The notes: generated from the sequence alone by a model not told the origin. A DNA stretch of 64,000 bases from Veillonella parvula (GCF_902810435.1 NZ_LR778174.1:1906501-1970500); one strand, 5' to 3'. Positions 44,225 to 55,142 are shown, counted from the stretch's first letter. A program made the numbers and translations.

Positions 44225-47200
44225 TTAGTCCACAATGATTGCATCATGCAAGCGGAAGCTATAAATGTAACATGCTTTCACGGGCATTCCCGTCAATCGC
44301 TGCAAGGCCTCTTTATAGAGGTCCATTTGGATTTTATAGCGCTTAATGAGTTCTTCTCCGGATGTAACGCGATCCGTTTTGTAATCTACGAGAACCCATT
44401 CGCCATCCTCCTCAAAGGCCGTATCAATAATACCTTGAAGGAACAGATTTTCCCCGTCCTCTAAAGTATCGTATACGCGTTTTCCTTCAAAGAGCATGCT
44501 AAACGGCAACTCTCGTTCGATACGTTTTGCATTGATAAGGCGCTTACCAAGATCAGAGTTGAAAAATTTATACAAACTTGTATCGCTTAATAAATTCCGT
44601 TCTTCCTCTGTAAAAGTCCCTTTCGCCACCAATGCATCGAGTTCTTTCGTCAAAGAAGCTTGCGTATACTTCACAAGAGGTAGCCATTGCATAGCCTCAT
44701 GCATCAAGGTACCCCATTGAGCACCGGTCAATACATCATCTTCAGACTGTAATGCTTGTGGCTTTCGACCGAATACGGAGTTTGCTAGGGCATCTGCTGA
44801 AACTTCTACCGTTGCAATCGGTTCATTCAAAGTATCAATAGTTCCTGCTTCAAGTTCTCGTTCTTGGAATCGTCGCTTCAATTCACTAACAGAAATTTTA
44901 GCAGTACGTCGTGTAGCATCGTTGTATGGATAGATATAGTTAAAACGGTCCACGATTTTCTGCGGTAATTCTACGGAATTAACAGCTTTTAAGTCCCGCA
45001 CCTTATTGATTGTTGTCTCGTCAATATCCGCTTTGTAATCGAGATCACCATAGAGAGAACCATCATGAATTTCAACCTTTAAACGACACTGTTTATCAGG
45101 CAAATCAAAATAGGTGGGGCCTTCGTACTCGATGGCTACGCGCAATGGATTACCGCCATCTAAATGACGAGCAAAGCCCATCATCATCCAGTCTAGATAG
45201 GTATTAGCTTGTGTAATAATATCTGTCGGTAACTGTTGAGTTTCTACGGAAGCCGCATTTTTAATGAGCTCACCTATGGTGCTTAACACACCTTTAGAAT
45301 TTTTAAAGCCTTTAATAAAGCCTGTCATGAACAGCTTATCTCGTGCCCGTGTCAAGGCAACATAGAGAATGCGCTGCTCCTCCGCCTTGAGGGCCGCTTC
45401 TTTTACGTCTTTCACATAAAACCAAGGCATGGTCGGGAAGGACACTCGAATATCTGGGAAATACCCTTTCAAACCAAGACCTGCATTTTTATCGATAAGA
45501 AGCTCTGAACGCAAGTCCATCATGTTGAATCTTTTTTGTACACCAGATAGGAACACTACAGGGAATTCAAGGCCCTTACTCTTATGGATGGTCATAAGGC
45601 GCACCACATTGTCTGCCTCGCTCACCACATTGGCAAGAGGCATATCTTGGTTGCTGTCGCGTAAGCTTTCCACAAAGCGCAAGAACCTAAAGAGCCCACG
45701 GAAGCCAGAGGCTTCATAGCCCTTGGCTCTATCGTATAAGGCGAGCACATTGGCACGGCGAACGAGGCCATTCGGCATAGCTCCCACATAGTTTACATAG
45801 TCTTGAGATTCGTAAATATCCCACAACAAGTCGGTCACACCGTGACGACGCGATAAGGTGCGCCACCTTTCCATATGCTCAATAAAGGCCAATAAACGCT
45901 CATCTTGAGCCTCTTCTGCATAGGCTGGCATAAGAGACCATAAGGAGCCCTCACCAGACAGGCGCAATGCACCTAGTTCGTTGGCATCAAGGCCTACGAG
46001 GCCAGAGTGCAACACGGCAGCCATCGGCAAATCTTGTTCCGGATTATCTATGACGGATAACAACGCCAATAAGAGTTGAATCTCTTGGGCTTCAAAGTAA
46101 CCGTCTCGCTCATTTACCACCGCAGGAATCCCCGCTTGCCGCATGGCTTCTACGGCACGCGTCCCCCAGCCCGCTAAGGATCTGCGCAAAATAGCAAAGT
46201 CTCGCCACTCGATTTGACGGAATGTGCCATCTGGATTTTGTACCTGCTTCTTAGCAGCATGGATTTCTTTGATTTTTTGAATGATAAAATCTAGCTCACG
46301 CTCGTTGTTTTCAGGGTCATCCCCTTCATCTTCGTCACTTTCACTAGCACCAAGGGTATCCTTACTCACATCTAAGAGTTGCAATTCTACGTCACCACCG
46401 ACCCAATCCTCAGGCGCATCCTCCACGATACGGCCAGGAATGAGCGATTCAGCCTCTGTGTAATTGAGCTCTGCCGCGTCTTCCGTCATGATTTGGTAGA
46501 ACAAGAAGTTCGTAGCCGCCAAAATATTTGCGTCAGATCGGAAGTTTTTTGCCAAGTCGATACGACGTTCTACCGCATCATTGCCGCCGTACGTATTATA
46601 TTTCTCCATGAACAGAGAACTATCGGCCATACGGAAGCTATAAATAGCCTGCTTCACGTCCCCCACATAAAACCTATTATCGATGCGAGAAATCAAGTTA
46701 ATAATCGTCTCTTGCACGCCGTTCGTATCTTGGTATTCATCAACCATGATTTCTTTGAAAGTATCTTGTAGTTCCTTCGCTACTTCAGATGGCTGAGGAT
46801 CATCCTCTGTGCCAGGCTCAACGAGAAGGGCCAAGCATAGATGCTCAAGGTCGCTAAAATCCATGATGCCTTGCTCTTGTTTCATATCCCGATACGCTTG
46901 ATGGAACGCAATCGTCAGTTCTACTAACCCTTCTATGATTGGATATTGAGCCTTAAACTGCTCTTGCAAGGTAGCCTCCGGAACGGTGAATATAGCGGTT
47001 TGCATAGCTTTGAGGTCATCTTTATTTTGACCACCCAAAGATTTAAACTCTGCCACCAATATAGGGTCATAGGCTTGCGCCTCTTTTGAGCCCATACGGA
47101 ACTGATCTTTAATAAAGGTATCCATATGTTTACAAGCTTCCCCCATGTCGTCCCAAGTTTGAGCCGCTGAAAGCATGCCTAGTGCAGCCAGTTGATTATC

Positions 47201-47980
47201 GTATATGTTTTGCCATTTATGAGGTCCTGTTGGATCGAGCAAGATTTGTTCCATCCGCTCTAAGCGCTCGCGAATGCGATCGATGACAGCCATGTAATTA
47301 GACCACATATATTGACCCCACAACGTATCACTAGGGTTTATGTCCATCGCCTCTTTATAAGGCTCTAAGGCTTTGCGTAGCCATCCATCGGGATTGGCGA
47401 GGGACATGGCGTAGTTATACAGGGACATAATCTTCGCCGTTAAGCCTGCATCGGATTTATCATCGCTGAAGAAATCTGCTAGCTCATAGATATTATAAAG
47501 GCCCTCTTCATAGGATTTAGTTAATAAATCGGCTAATACCTCTTGTTGTAGCAATGTCATTTCTGCTTCATTGCCGATGCGCGCTGTCGGATTAATGTCG
47601 AGCTTATAGAAATAGGACCGGATTACCCATTGGCAAAAGGAGTGCAATGTAGAAATATGAGCCGAGGGCAACAGATTGAGCTGTCGTTCAAGGCGCGCTT
47701 GTAGTGCAGCATCATCTGTAGATTCCATGGCTTTAGCCAAGGCAAGGCCAATACGAGCGCTCATCTCTTGAGCTGCAGCCTTTGTGAAAGTTACAACCAT
47801 GAGTTCTTGAACAGATAAGGGATTATCCATGTCCTTAAGACGCGTAATAATGCGTTCTACAAGAACCGCGGTCTTACCTGAACCGGCAGCGGCCGCAACA
47901 AGTAAGGTCTGATTATCTAAGGAGGAATCCTTAGGCGCTATAATAGCAGACTCTTGCTCTGGTGTCCATTTAACACCCAT
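44225..47980 (-). CDS. addA: ATP-dependent helicase/nuclease subunit A
   Basis: ATG at 47980 with AAGGAGG 8 nt upstream; 1251 residues. UvrD/Rep helicase motifs: AAAGSGKTAVLVERI (Walker A), MVDEYQDTNGVQE (motif II), YVGDVKQAIYSFRMAD, RLMTIHKSKGLEFPVVF and ILYVALTRARDKL. A C-terminal RecB-type nuclease domain has GTLMHEAMQ and the catalytic WVLVDYKTDRV. AddAB processes double-strand breaks to a 3' overhang for RecA loading. It overlaps the end of addB. Confidence 0.97.
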   Translation of the reverse strand: MGVKWTPEQESAIIAPKDSSLDNQTLLVAAAAGSGKTAVLVERIITRLKDMDNPLSVQELMVVTFTKAAAQEMSARIGLALAKAMESTDDAALQARLERQLNLLPSAHISTLHSFCQWVIRSYFYKLDINPTARIGNEAEMTLLQQEVLADLLTKSYEEGLYNIYELADFFSDDKSDAGLTAKIMSLYNYAMSLANPDGWLRKALEPYKEAMDINPSDTLWGQYMWSNYMAVIDRIRERLERMEQILLDPTGPHKWQNIYDNQLAALGMLSAAQTWDDMGEACKHMDTFIKDQFRMGSKEAQAYDPILVAEFKSLGGQNKDDLKAMQTAIFTVPEATLQEQFKAQYPIIEGLVELTIAFHQAYRDMKQEQGIMDFSDLEHLCLALLVEPGTEDDPQPSEVAKELQDTFKEIMVDEYQDTNGVQETIINLISRIDNRFYVGDVKQAIYSFRMADSSLFMEKYNTYGGNDAVERRIDLAKNFRSDANILAATNFLFYQIMTEDAAELNYTEAESLIPGRIVEDAPEDWVGGDVELQLLDVSKDTLGASESDEDEGDDPENNERELDFIIQKIKEIHAAKKQVQNPDGTFRQIEWRDFAILRRSLAGWGTRAVEAMRQAGIPAVVNERDGYFEAQEIQLLLALLSVIDNPEQDLPMAAVLHSGLVGLDANELGALRLSGEGSLWSLMPAYAEEAQDERLLAFIEHMERWRTLSRRHGVTDLLWDIYESQDYVNYVGAMPNGLVRRANVLALYDRAKGYEASGFRGLFRFLRFVESLRDSNQDMPLANVVSEADNVVRLMTIHKSKGLEFPVVFLSGVQKRFNMMDLRSELLIDKNAGLGLKGYFPDIRVSFPTMPWFYVKDVKEAALKAEEQRILYVALTRARDKLFMTGFIKGFKNSKGVLSTIGELIKNAASVETQQLPTDIITQANTYLDWMMMGFARHLDGGNPLRVAIEYEGPTYFDLPDKQCRLKVEIHDGSLYGDLDYKADIDETTINKVRDLKAVNSVELPQKIVDRFNYIYPYNDATRRTAKISVSELKRRFQERELEAGTIDTLNEPIATVEVSADALANSVFGRKPQALQSEDDVLTGAQWGTLMHEAMQWLPLVKYTQASLTKELDALVAKGTFTEEERNLLSDTSLYKFFNSDLGKRLINAKRIERELPFSMLFEGKRVYDTLEDGENLFLQGIIDTAFEEDGEWVLVDYKTDRVTSGEELIKRYKIQMDLYKEALQRLTGMPVKACYIYSFRLHDAIIVD

Positions 47981-50900
47981 GGTTTTCACCTCCTTCGCTA
48001 CTATTATTTCCGTCGTTTAAGACCTCTTTCATCCGTTCTAATGCATCATCTTCGGACAATCTAGACAAATAATTATATCGATTACGGCTAGAATCAAAGC
48101 GACATACCGTTCTGTAGTCGCAGTATGTACAAGGTCTAAGGCCATTCAATTGATATGGCTTAATTGGGAACTGCCCGTCCCCAATGTTACGTCCCGTCTC
48201 AGCCATCACATGATTTGTATAGCGGCACATTACGTCAAATTCGCCTGTAGACTTAACCTTCCGCAAATCTCTGCTGGAAATGGTTTGGTCTTTTTTCGTA
48301 GCAATCGGCACATAAGGCCCTCGCTTAGAACCATAGGACAAGAACTTATTGTCAATATGCGTCAACAACTCAATATCATCGGAGAAGTACCCACTGTTTT
48401 GCCAAGCATCGCTTTCATTAGCCAACAAAACCGCATCTTCATAAGATATAGGCGCATCAGCAGGGATTTTAGGGTTCTTCACGTAAGAGTAAACCACCGC
48501 CGCAGGGGACATAGATCCGCCATGTGTTTTACCATAAGCGGACTCCAAAGCCAACAGATAGGTCATGAGTTGCAGTTTAAGTCCATAATACACATCTTGG
48601 GCCGTCACATGAGCACCACCCGACTTGTAGTCGATAACCATGCCATAGGTTTGATCATCCCGTGTATATTCGTCGATGCGGTCAATTTGACCGATGAGTC
48701 GCAAGTAACGGTCTTCACCAAGAGGGACCCGAATAGGATCCCAGCCACCTTGACGACCAAAGTCTTGCTCTAAATACTTCGTATCAAAATCGCTGCGCTT
48801 AGACCACTCTATGAGGCGGTCTACCGTCACATGTAATGTTCTCTGTACACGCTGTTCAATGGCCTTTTGGTAGGCATCGCTCGTTTCTTCACCTAGCTGA
48901 TTTTCTTGCAAGATTTCGTCTGCCACAGTACGGCATAGATTTTCTTGTTCCTCTTCGTCGAGGTCACGCCATTGTTTGTTATTTTCTAGTAGATAATTAC
49001 CTAAGCGCTCTAAATTAGCATGCAAGAACGTACCGATTTCAGGAGCTCCAAAGGAGCGTACTGGACGCGGTTCTAGTTTCAAACCATATTGGGCATAGAA
49101 CTTAAACGGACATTGTTGGTATCGTTCAAGGCGTGTCACAGAACCAGACATGTAGCCTTTAGACAAGAACAGCCCATTCACTAAATCCTGCGTTATGACA
49201 GGCACATCGTTATTATCTCGAATGCCACGTGACACCTCCGCTAAACGAGGACGATAAGTTTCGCTTTCACGAGCCCAGTTATAGAGTCCCCACCAAAGAG
49301 GATTGACCTCATAACCACTAAAGAGAGCCCCCCAACGCTCAGATAGCAATGACAGACTTTGGAGTGGGCGCCACACGTAATCTGCCTCTGTATCAGGTGC
49401 AATGGAGAGAGGAATATCTACTGCCTGATCTACGTACCCAAGAGATTCTAATCGCTTTACAACGAGGGATGGCTCAAGACCTGTTCCATCCTCACCAGAG
49501 CCCGCATAGGACAAGGTCAACGAATCGGATGCCCGTGTCATGGCGAGATATAATAGAAAATTCTCGTTGAAAGCCTTCGGCAAGGCCCCTTCTGCTAAGG
49601 TAATGCCTGCATCGGCCAATTCTTGACGCTCCTTATCCTTGATGAGGCCTTCATCTCCCATACTTTGAGGGAATACGCCTTGGTTGAGGCCCATTACGAA
49701 CACCTTAGGCCACCACTGGCTGTAACCACGTTCGATAGTGGTAATCACCACATGGTCTAAAGACGGCGGAATCATAGAGTAGTTTACATCGCTAAGGCCT
49801 TCTTCGAGGAGGAGCATCATCTCATCCAGAGTCAATATTTCATCCTTCATGACCATAGAAATTTCGTCTATAAAGGAAAGAACCGCATTATACATCTGTT
49901 CATGACTAGCTTTGGATTCTTGATCACCTATAGTTTCTGCGTCCTTCGCCCATTCATAGAGCCGCTCTGGCACTTGTAAGATTTCTAATAAACCATAAAG
50001 TTGTGTACCCCACTCAGCCCCTGTATGACCCTCCGCATTAGCAGCAAAGTCAAACCATGGAGATAATATATCCATAATAGTTTCTCTTGCTTTGTTAACA
50101 CGTGCTCTGCGTGGTGCATCTACGTAGCTCTCTTCATCTTGCCCCTCATGAAAGCCTCGTAAGTACGGCCAGCTTTCACGTTCCCATTTATAATGGTCGA
50201 TACCAAACTCGAGAACATAGTTCTCTAACTCATCTACAGCCTCACGAGTAAGCGGCATCAAGTCTGTCTTGAGCAAGAGGAACATGCTGTCCCGACTATA
50301 GTTATAACGCACGATATCAAAGAGAGCCGACAATAGCTCACCTAATGGATGGTTTTTCATAGGCCGCTGACGGTCGATAAAGTGCGGAATGCCGTAGCGA
50401 GCAAAAACCTTTTCTAAAGTGTCACCATAGGTTTCAGACTCGCGGAGCATGATACATACATCTCGGTAACGAGCCTCTTCAGATGATTCTATATAGGCTA
50501 AAATACGACGAGCCACCGCATCGGCTTCGCGTTCCCTGTTATAGCCTCGAATAAGCGGAATCGTTGCATCTGTAGTATTTTTCTTACTAGGGCTAGCAAA
50601 ATAATTAGCCTCTAGCTCTTGAACGATTTGAGGGCCTCGTTTCCCATCAAAGCCAACCCAGTTGATACTAGAGCCATAACGAGCAACTAAGGTGTCGTAA
50701 ATCTCTAAAGGGCGGCTGAAAAGATGCTCCCCTCGACGAGCTAAATTTAACGCCTTTGGGGCCATCGGTAAATCGATAGTAATAACGGCTTCCTTTGCCA
50801 AGTCAAACAAGGTATAAATCAACTCGTAGTGTGTGGGCGTAAACCAATGAAAACCATCGATAAAGACGTGGCTATTCTCCATGAGAGGAGATTGTGGCAA

Positions 50901-51464
50901 AGCCTCTACGATTTCCATGATAGGATCGATGTCGCGCTCCCCATGATGACTGAGTTCCTCTTCATAAGCAGACATACAGATAGCTAGCTCGCGTAATTTC
51001 TTTTGTAATACATTATTTTTAACAGATTCTGCCCCTCGTTCTAGGTCAGCAGGGCCTACACGAAAGGCGCGGAATTCAGAAAAGAGCTGTTGCAATACGG
51101 AGGAAAACTCAGGCCGCTTTGTAGCCTGTTCTAACAGCCCCAGTTCCTTTTGCTTTCGTTTCATTACAAGGCGCAACAACATAGACCGGCCAAAGCTTGA
51201 TAAACTTGATTGACCAGCCCCTTTTGAGCCTATCGATTGATATACCTGATAACCCAAACGCCCAAAGCCTACGACACGAACCGTAGTAAAGCCTTTTTCA
51301 GGCATAAATTCAGCTAGCTCCCGTTCTACCCGATAGGTGGCAGGTTCAGGAACAAGTAAAATTATTGGTTCCCCTGGACAATCTGTCATGACCTGACGTA
51401 TGCGCTCATATACGGCACGTGTCTTGCCTGATCCAGCCCGTCCATAATAGACGCTAATACTCAT
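47970..51464 (-). CDS. addB: ATP-dependent helicase/nuclease subunit B
   Basis: 1164 residues. Walker A GRAGSGKTRAVYERI at the very N-terminus, an inactive helicase-like core, and a C-terminal nuclease domain with DYKSGGAHVTAQDVYYG. The [4Fe-4S] staple cysteines are in RYQQCPFKFYAQYG and CTYCDYRTVC. Partner of AddA; its 3' end overlaps the addA start by 11 bp, so the two are coupled. Confidence 0.96.
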   Translation of the reverse strand: MSISVYYGRAGSGKTRAVYERIRQVMTDCPGEPIILLVPEPATYRVERELAEFMPEKGFTTVRVVGFGRLGYQVYQSIGSKGAGQSSLSSFGRSMLLRLVMKRKQKELGLLEQATKRPEFSSVLQQLFSEFRAFRVGPADLERGAESVKNNVLQKKLRELAICMSAYEEELSHHGERDIDPIMEIVEALPQSPLMENSHVFIDGFHWFTPTHYELIYTLFDLAKEAVITIDLPMAPKALNLARRGEHLFSRPLEIYDTLVARYGSSINWVGFDGKRGPQIVQELEANYFASPSKKNTTDATIPLIRGYNREREADAVARRILAYIESSEEARYRDVCIMLRESETYGDTLEKVFARYGIPHFIDRQRPMKNHPLGELLSALFDIVRYNYSRDSMFLLLKTDLMPLTREAVDELENYVLEFGIDHYKWERESWPYLRGFHEGQDEESYVDAPRRARVNKARETIMDILSPWFDFAANAEGHTGAEWGTQLYGLLEILQVPERLYEWAKDAETIGDQESKASHEQMYNAVLSFIDEISMVMKDEILTLDEMMLLLEEGLSDVNYSMIPPSLDHVVITTIERGYSQWWPKVFVMGLNQGVFPQSMGDEGLIKDKERQELADAGITLAEGALPKAFNENFLLYLAMTRASDSLTLSYAGSGEDGTGLEPSLVVKRLESLGYVDQAVDIPLSIAPDTEADYVWRPLQSLSLLSERWGALFSGYEVNPLWWGLYNWARESETYRPRLAEVSRGIRDNNDVPVITQDLVNGLFLSKGYMSGSVTRLERYQQCPFKFYAQYGLKLEPRPVRSFGAPEIGTFLHANLERLGNYLLENNKQWRDLDEEEQENLCRTVADEILQENQLGEETSDAYQKAIEQRVQRTLHVTVDRLIEWSKRSDFDTKYLEQDFGRQGGWDPIRVPLGEDRYLRLIGQIDRIDEYTRDDQTYGMVIDYKSGGAHVTAQDVYYGLKLQLMTYLLALESAYGKTHGGSMSPAAVVYSYVKNPKIPADAPISYEDAVLLANESDAWQNSGYFSDDIELLTHIDNKFLSYGSKRGPYVPIATKKDQTISSRDLRKVKSTGEFDVMCRYTNHVMAETGRNIGDGQFPIKPYQLNGLRPCTYCDYRTVCRFDSSRNRYNYLSRLSEDDALERMKEVLNDGNNSSEGGENHGC

Positions 51465-51815
51465 GAGACCTCCCTAGTGAAACTTTCACCATCTCAATTG
51501 ATGTAATTCACAAATGTATATTGCTCATATCATTTAACGCATTAGATATAACACTACACAAATTAGTTGTAGCACTATACGAATTAGATATAGCATTAAA
51601 CGAAATTTTTCGATATAATAAATTACTATACTGATTATTATTATATAGTAATATGACATTCTATGGCTAATTGTACAATATTTGACTCATCTGATTATAT
51701 TTATTTATAATTAAGATAATATTTTATATTTTATTTACAATTAGCATGAATTCCTATATAATACAAGTTAGTATCTGTGTTATTTGTAAAATCATGTATT
51801 TAGGAGTAAATTATT
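51465..51815. promoter_or_regulatory. Divergent region between addB and the secreted protein gene
   Basis: A good plus-strand promoter: TTTACA (51734-51739), 17 bp, TATAAT (51757-51762), for the gene at 51816. The same region holds a threefold 21-bp repeat (51541-51603). No gene is visible. Confidence 0.7.
51541..51603. repeat. Three degenerate 21-bp tandem repeats
   Basis: Three consecutive 21-bp units, each of the form ATTAG(A/T)T(A/G)TA(A/G)CA(C/T)TA(C/T/A)ACGA-like (for example ATTAGATATAGCATTAAACGA, written as its parts ATTAGATATAGC and ATTAAACGA). They lie about 75 bp upstream of the addB start and could be a regulator binding array. Confidence 0.7.
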
Positions 51816-52808
51816 ATGAACAAAAAACATTTAGCAACTGCTTTTGCAGTATTTGCAGCTACAACAATGTCTTTCTCTGCTTTTGCTGCAACTATCGATG
51901 CTAATGCACGCGCTTATGAACGTGCTTCAGCAGAGCAATATTCTTATCCTGCACCACAAGCGGCTACGCCAGCTTACCAAACTAGTTATGCCACAAGTGC
52001 ACCACGTCCTGGTTACAAACCATTGCCAGCAGTGCCTTATACAGCAGGCGATATGGCTCAACAAATGCCTGTATCTAAAGAATTAGGTGATCCAATCTTT
52101 GTGGCACCTCAAACAACAGCTGTAGGTCTTCAAATCATGGATCCTATCCCTACTGAAGCCCAACCTGTATACCAAGAAACTGTAAACTCCGTAACAGCTA
52201 ATGGCAACGGCAGCTCCTACGTTTCTCGCTACAAAGCTAACCAATTGAATGCGTTTGACTTATTGTTAAATGGCAAAACTTATACATATGACTTGCCTGC
52301 ATACACTAATGGCTACCAAGTTAAAACTGCTAGCTCTTACAACCGTGCTGGCAACGGTGTTGCGAATGTATTCTCTACAAACGTAATCACTGAAGCAGTT
52401 GTAAATAACAACTCTTTGCGCATCACTGTAAACATGACTCAACCAACAGCTGTGGCAGCCGCTAAATTGCGTTCCATGCAACAATCTGGTCAAGTAGCAA
52501 GTGGTGAAGTAGCTGCATTGTTCGCTTACAATGAAAGCTATGATGGTGTAAAACAAGCAGCTCATTACGATATCTTCAACAACAACGGTCGTTACATTGT
52601 TGTTAAATCCGGTGCTGTAACTGTACCAAATGGTGCGCAACACCCTTACGCAACTGCATTATTCGCAGTAACTGAAGACACTGTAGCAGCTGTAACCGTA
52701 TCTGGCAACACTGCTGAAGCTTCTGATTTAGTAAAAGGCACTGCATACGCAATTGCACAATCTGCTAAGGTGTCCAATAACAAAGTATCTACTAAATCTA
52801 AAAAATAA
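51816..52808 (+). CDS. Abundant-looking secreted protein, function unknown
   Basis: 330 residues with a clear signal peptide (MNKKHLATAFAVFAATTMSF, cleavage after SAFA). A Pro/Ala/Tyr/Gln-rich segment (about 30-115) precedes a Ser/Thr/Asn/Val-rich beta-type domain (about 130-310: FDLLLNGKTYTYDLPAYTNG, SLRITVNMTQPTAVAAAKL, GRYIVVKSGAVTVPNGAQHPYATALFAV). No SLH module, barrel or anchor is seen. A near-consensus promoter, a good ribosome site (AGGAG) and a strong terminator suggest high expression. No family is recognised; a periplasmic or surface protein is inferred. Confidence 0.8.
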   Translation: MNKKHLATAFAVFAATTMSFSAFAATIDANARAYERASAEQYSYPAPQAATPAYQTSYATSAPRPGYKPLPAVPYTAGDMAQQMPVSKELGDPIFVAPQTTAVGLQIMDPIPTEAQPVYQETVNSVTANGNGSSYVSRYKANQLNAFDLLLNGKTYTYDLPAYTNGYQVKTASSYNRAGNGVANVFSTNVITEAVVNNNSLRITVNMTQPTAVAAAKLRSMQQSGQVASGEVAALFAYNESYDGVKQAAHYDIFNNNGRYIVVKSGAVTVPNGAQHPYATALFAVTEDTVAAVTVSGNTAEASDLVKGTAYAIAQSAKVSNNKVSTKSKK

Positions 52809-52879
52809 TTCGTTACGAATTTATTTTTATCTGGTGAAAGCCCCCAACTTTCACTAGCACAAAAGACTATAAATCACTA

Positions 52880-52911
52880 ACTCCCCCAATGAGGCAACTC
52901 ATTAGGGGAGT
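52880..52911 (+). terminator. Terminator of the secreted protein gene
   Basis: ACTCCCCCAATGAG pairs with CTCATTAGGGGAGT (one mismatch), GCAA loop, then TTTTT. Confidence 0.9.
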
Positions 52912-52970
52912 TTTTATGTTCTTTATATTACGTTGTATTATAATCCCGTTCCAGTTCTATTATAGCTCCG

Positions 52971-53525
52971 TTATAATCGCGTAAAGACCTCTAATGCCTT
53001 ATACGCCATTAATCGATAACCACGCTCGTTGGGATGAACCTCTCCGGCAAAGACAATTTGTCCAATTTGATCTGCTTCAAACAAGGTAGTATAGAAATCT
53101 ATAACTTTAATATTATGCGCCTCTGCGTAAGCTTTTAGCTGTTCATTAACCTCTCGTACAACCAGATCCAATCCGTCCATATCGCTATCAATTTGAGTTT
53201 CTAAACCGATGATTACCGTCCCTTTTGTACTAGCTAGCTCAATAGCTTTGACCAAAGTCTTGTACACATAGGTACTATCTCGACCTTGTAAAATATCGTT
53301 AGTGCCACACATCAAGAAAATATGACGTGTTGGATCGGATACAGCAGTAACCGCCCAATTTTCAATATTATAAATCATACCCTGTACGGAGCAGCCATCT
53401 TCACCGTAGTTTGTAAAATTAACACCCTCTATGGATGCATCACAGATTTCGACCCAACCGCGTCCATAGGGCACATCATAGCCACGCGTAATGCTATCGC
53501 CAAAACAGATGATTCCCATCTTCAC
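52971..53525 (-). CDS. SGNH/GDSL-family hydrolase
   Basis: 184 residues, no signal peptide. Block I FGDSITRGYD (nucleophile Ser11), an oxyanion Gly in YGEDGCSVQG, block III LMCGTNDIL and the catalytic Asp/His block VHPNERGYR. Such enzymes are esterases or acyl-thioesterases; the substrate is unknown. It is a single gene, convergent with the secreted-protein gene. Confidence 0.9.
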   Translation of the reverse strand: MKMGIICFGDSITRGYDVPYGRGWVEICDASIEGVNFTNYGEDGCSVQGMIYNIENWAVTAVSDPTRHIFLMCGTNDILQGRDSTYVYKTLVKAIELASTKGTVIIGLETQIDSDMDGLDLVVREVNEQLKAYAEAHNIKVIDFYTTLFEADQIGQIVFAGEVHPNERGYRLMAYKALEVFTRL

Positions 53526-53672
53526 CCCTCCCTCCTGTACTATGACTTAATCATATAATAAAAGAATACCATACACAATATACATATTAATTACAAAAAA
53601 GGATCCGTTTTGATCTGCCCTCCAATTAGACGCAATTTTTAGAAGAGCAATTCATGTACGAATCCATTTATA

Positions 53673-54899
53673 TTATTTAAGACGAATAAAGAATAATGCA
53701 CATGCACCAATAATAGGAGCTATAGCGATAGACATCAAAGACATTTGGTAGCTACCCGTCATGACAAGGACATTGCCCAAGAGAAGTGGTGCCAAGAGTG
53801 CACCAATTTGGTTAAACAAGTTTACAAAGCCCGCTGTAGTACCGCGCAAATGAGGTGCTGCAGATTGAACTACGAGAGCATTGGTCAACGCACTATGCAT
53901 GAAGGCCCCAATACCAAGAATCGGACCTGTTATAAAGAGCATATTTGGATTTGACGTGCTTGCAAACAAAATTAAAGCTGGCCCAAACAAGAACATAACG
54001 AGAGCCGCTAAATGGTTCTTCTTAATTGGTAAGATATCAGATAAAATACCGATCGTTGGTTTCGCAATTAGCGCAGCCGTACCGAACACGCTCATGACCT
54101 GGCCTGCATAGATAGCCGTTACACCTAATTGTTTAACCATGTATAAGTTCGCCCATTGTGTTACGCCCCAAGTCGTACCTGTTGCGAAGAATCCCGCAAT
54201 CGCCAAGCAACGAATGTTACGGTTAGAAACGATATGCTTCAAGTTTTCTACTAAAGACGTTTGTCCTACGCCAAGCTTAGCAGCCGCTTCGGAAGCCTCT
54301 GCTTCTCGTTGTGCGAGAATTTCTGCACTCGGCTTACGCACCGTGAAGTAACATAATACGAGTACTACCAACGGCAAGATGGCTGTAGCAAGGAATGCAG
54401 TTTGCCAACCGTAATGTGTAGCCACATAAGGTGCGTAAAGGTTTACCGTAGTAATACCAAAGGAGGTACAACTCATGAAGATACCTACGGCCGCACCCCG
54501 TTGGTTCGGACCGAAGTGATCGCCGATAGCACTCAAACAAGAAGCTTGTACAGGACCAGACATAACGCCTAACAAGAAGCGCAAGCCCCAAGCCATGTTA
54601 TAGTCTGTAATGGTACTCATCAAAGCCGTTACAGCAGCCATACCAATCAAACTAAACAAGATAGTACGTCTATAACCGATTCTATCGGCTAAAATACCGC
54701 CTGGTAATACCGTTAACGCATAACCAAAGTAAAAGGCCGAAATATGTTGAGACCCCATTTTAGCTGTAAAATGCAATGCCTCATTGAGGATAGGCATAAC
54801 AGATGCCCAAGACAAGCGCATAACAAAGCTCAACAAGAACGTGAGCCACACGCTAAGGAGAATTAATATTTGAGTTCGCGAGAAACTAAGTCGATTCAT
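53673..54899 (-). CDS. Major facilitator superfamily transporter, ACS-like
   Basis: 408 residues, 12 helices. The MFS loop 2-3 signature is GGILADRIGYRRTILFSL and its counterpart in the second half is AKPTIGILSDILPIKKNHL. The overall pattern resembles the anion:cation symporter group (hexuronate, sialate or organic acid uptake). The substrate is unknown. It is a single gene, GAGCTCG-type ribosome site (AAGGAGCTCGT). Confidence 0.85.
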   Translation of the reverse strand: MNRLSFSRTQILILLSVWLTFLLSFVMRLSWASVMPILNEALHFTAKMGSQHISAFYFGYALTVLPGGILADRIGYRRTILFSLIGMAAVTALMSTITDYNMAWGLRFLLGVMSGPVQASCLSAIGDHFGPNQRGAAVGIFMSCTSFGITTVNLYAPYVATHYGWQTAFLATAILPLVVLVLCYFTVRKPSAEILAQREAEASEAAAKLGVGQTSLVENLKHIVSNRNIRCLAIAGFFATGTTWGVTQWANLYMVKQLGVTAIYAGQVMSVFGTAALIAKPTIGILSDILPIKKNHLAALVMFLFGPALILFASTSNPNMLFITGPILGIGAFMHSALTNALVVQSAAPHLRGTTAGFVNLFNQIGALLAPLLLGNVLVMTGSYQMSLMSIAIAPIIGACALFFIRLK

Positions 54900-55142
54900 A
54901 CGAGCTCCTTTCTACAGAATATCTAATAAATATATCGATAGCATATCATAGTGAGTAAAGATTGGCTACATAAAACTATTCTCTCTATCGTCAATTCTCA
55001 TTTGCTTTCACCTATGCTATACTGAAAGCAATAAAGAGTCTTTGTTGTTAATATTCATAGTATAATTTAGTATCTCCAGCAATATAACTATAGATGCTAA
55101 AAATATTACTAATCTGTAATTACCCGCATAGGAGATTGTATT

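Noticed and set aside
54900-55142. LexA box upstream of dinD
   Set aside because: No GAAC-N4-GTTC-like palindrome is visible, so SOS control is not supported by this sequence.
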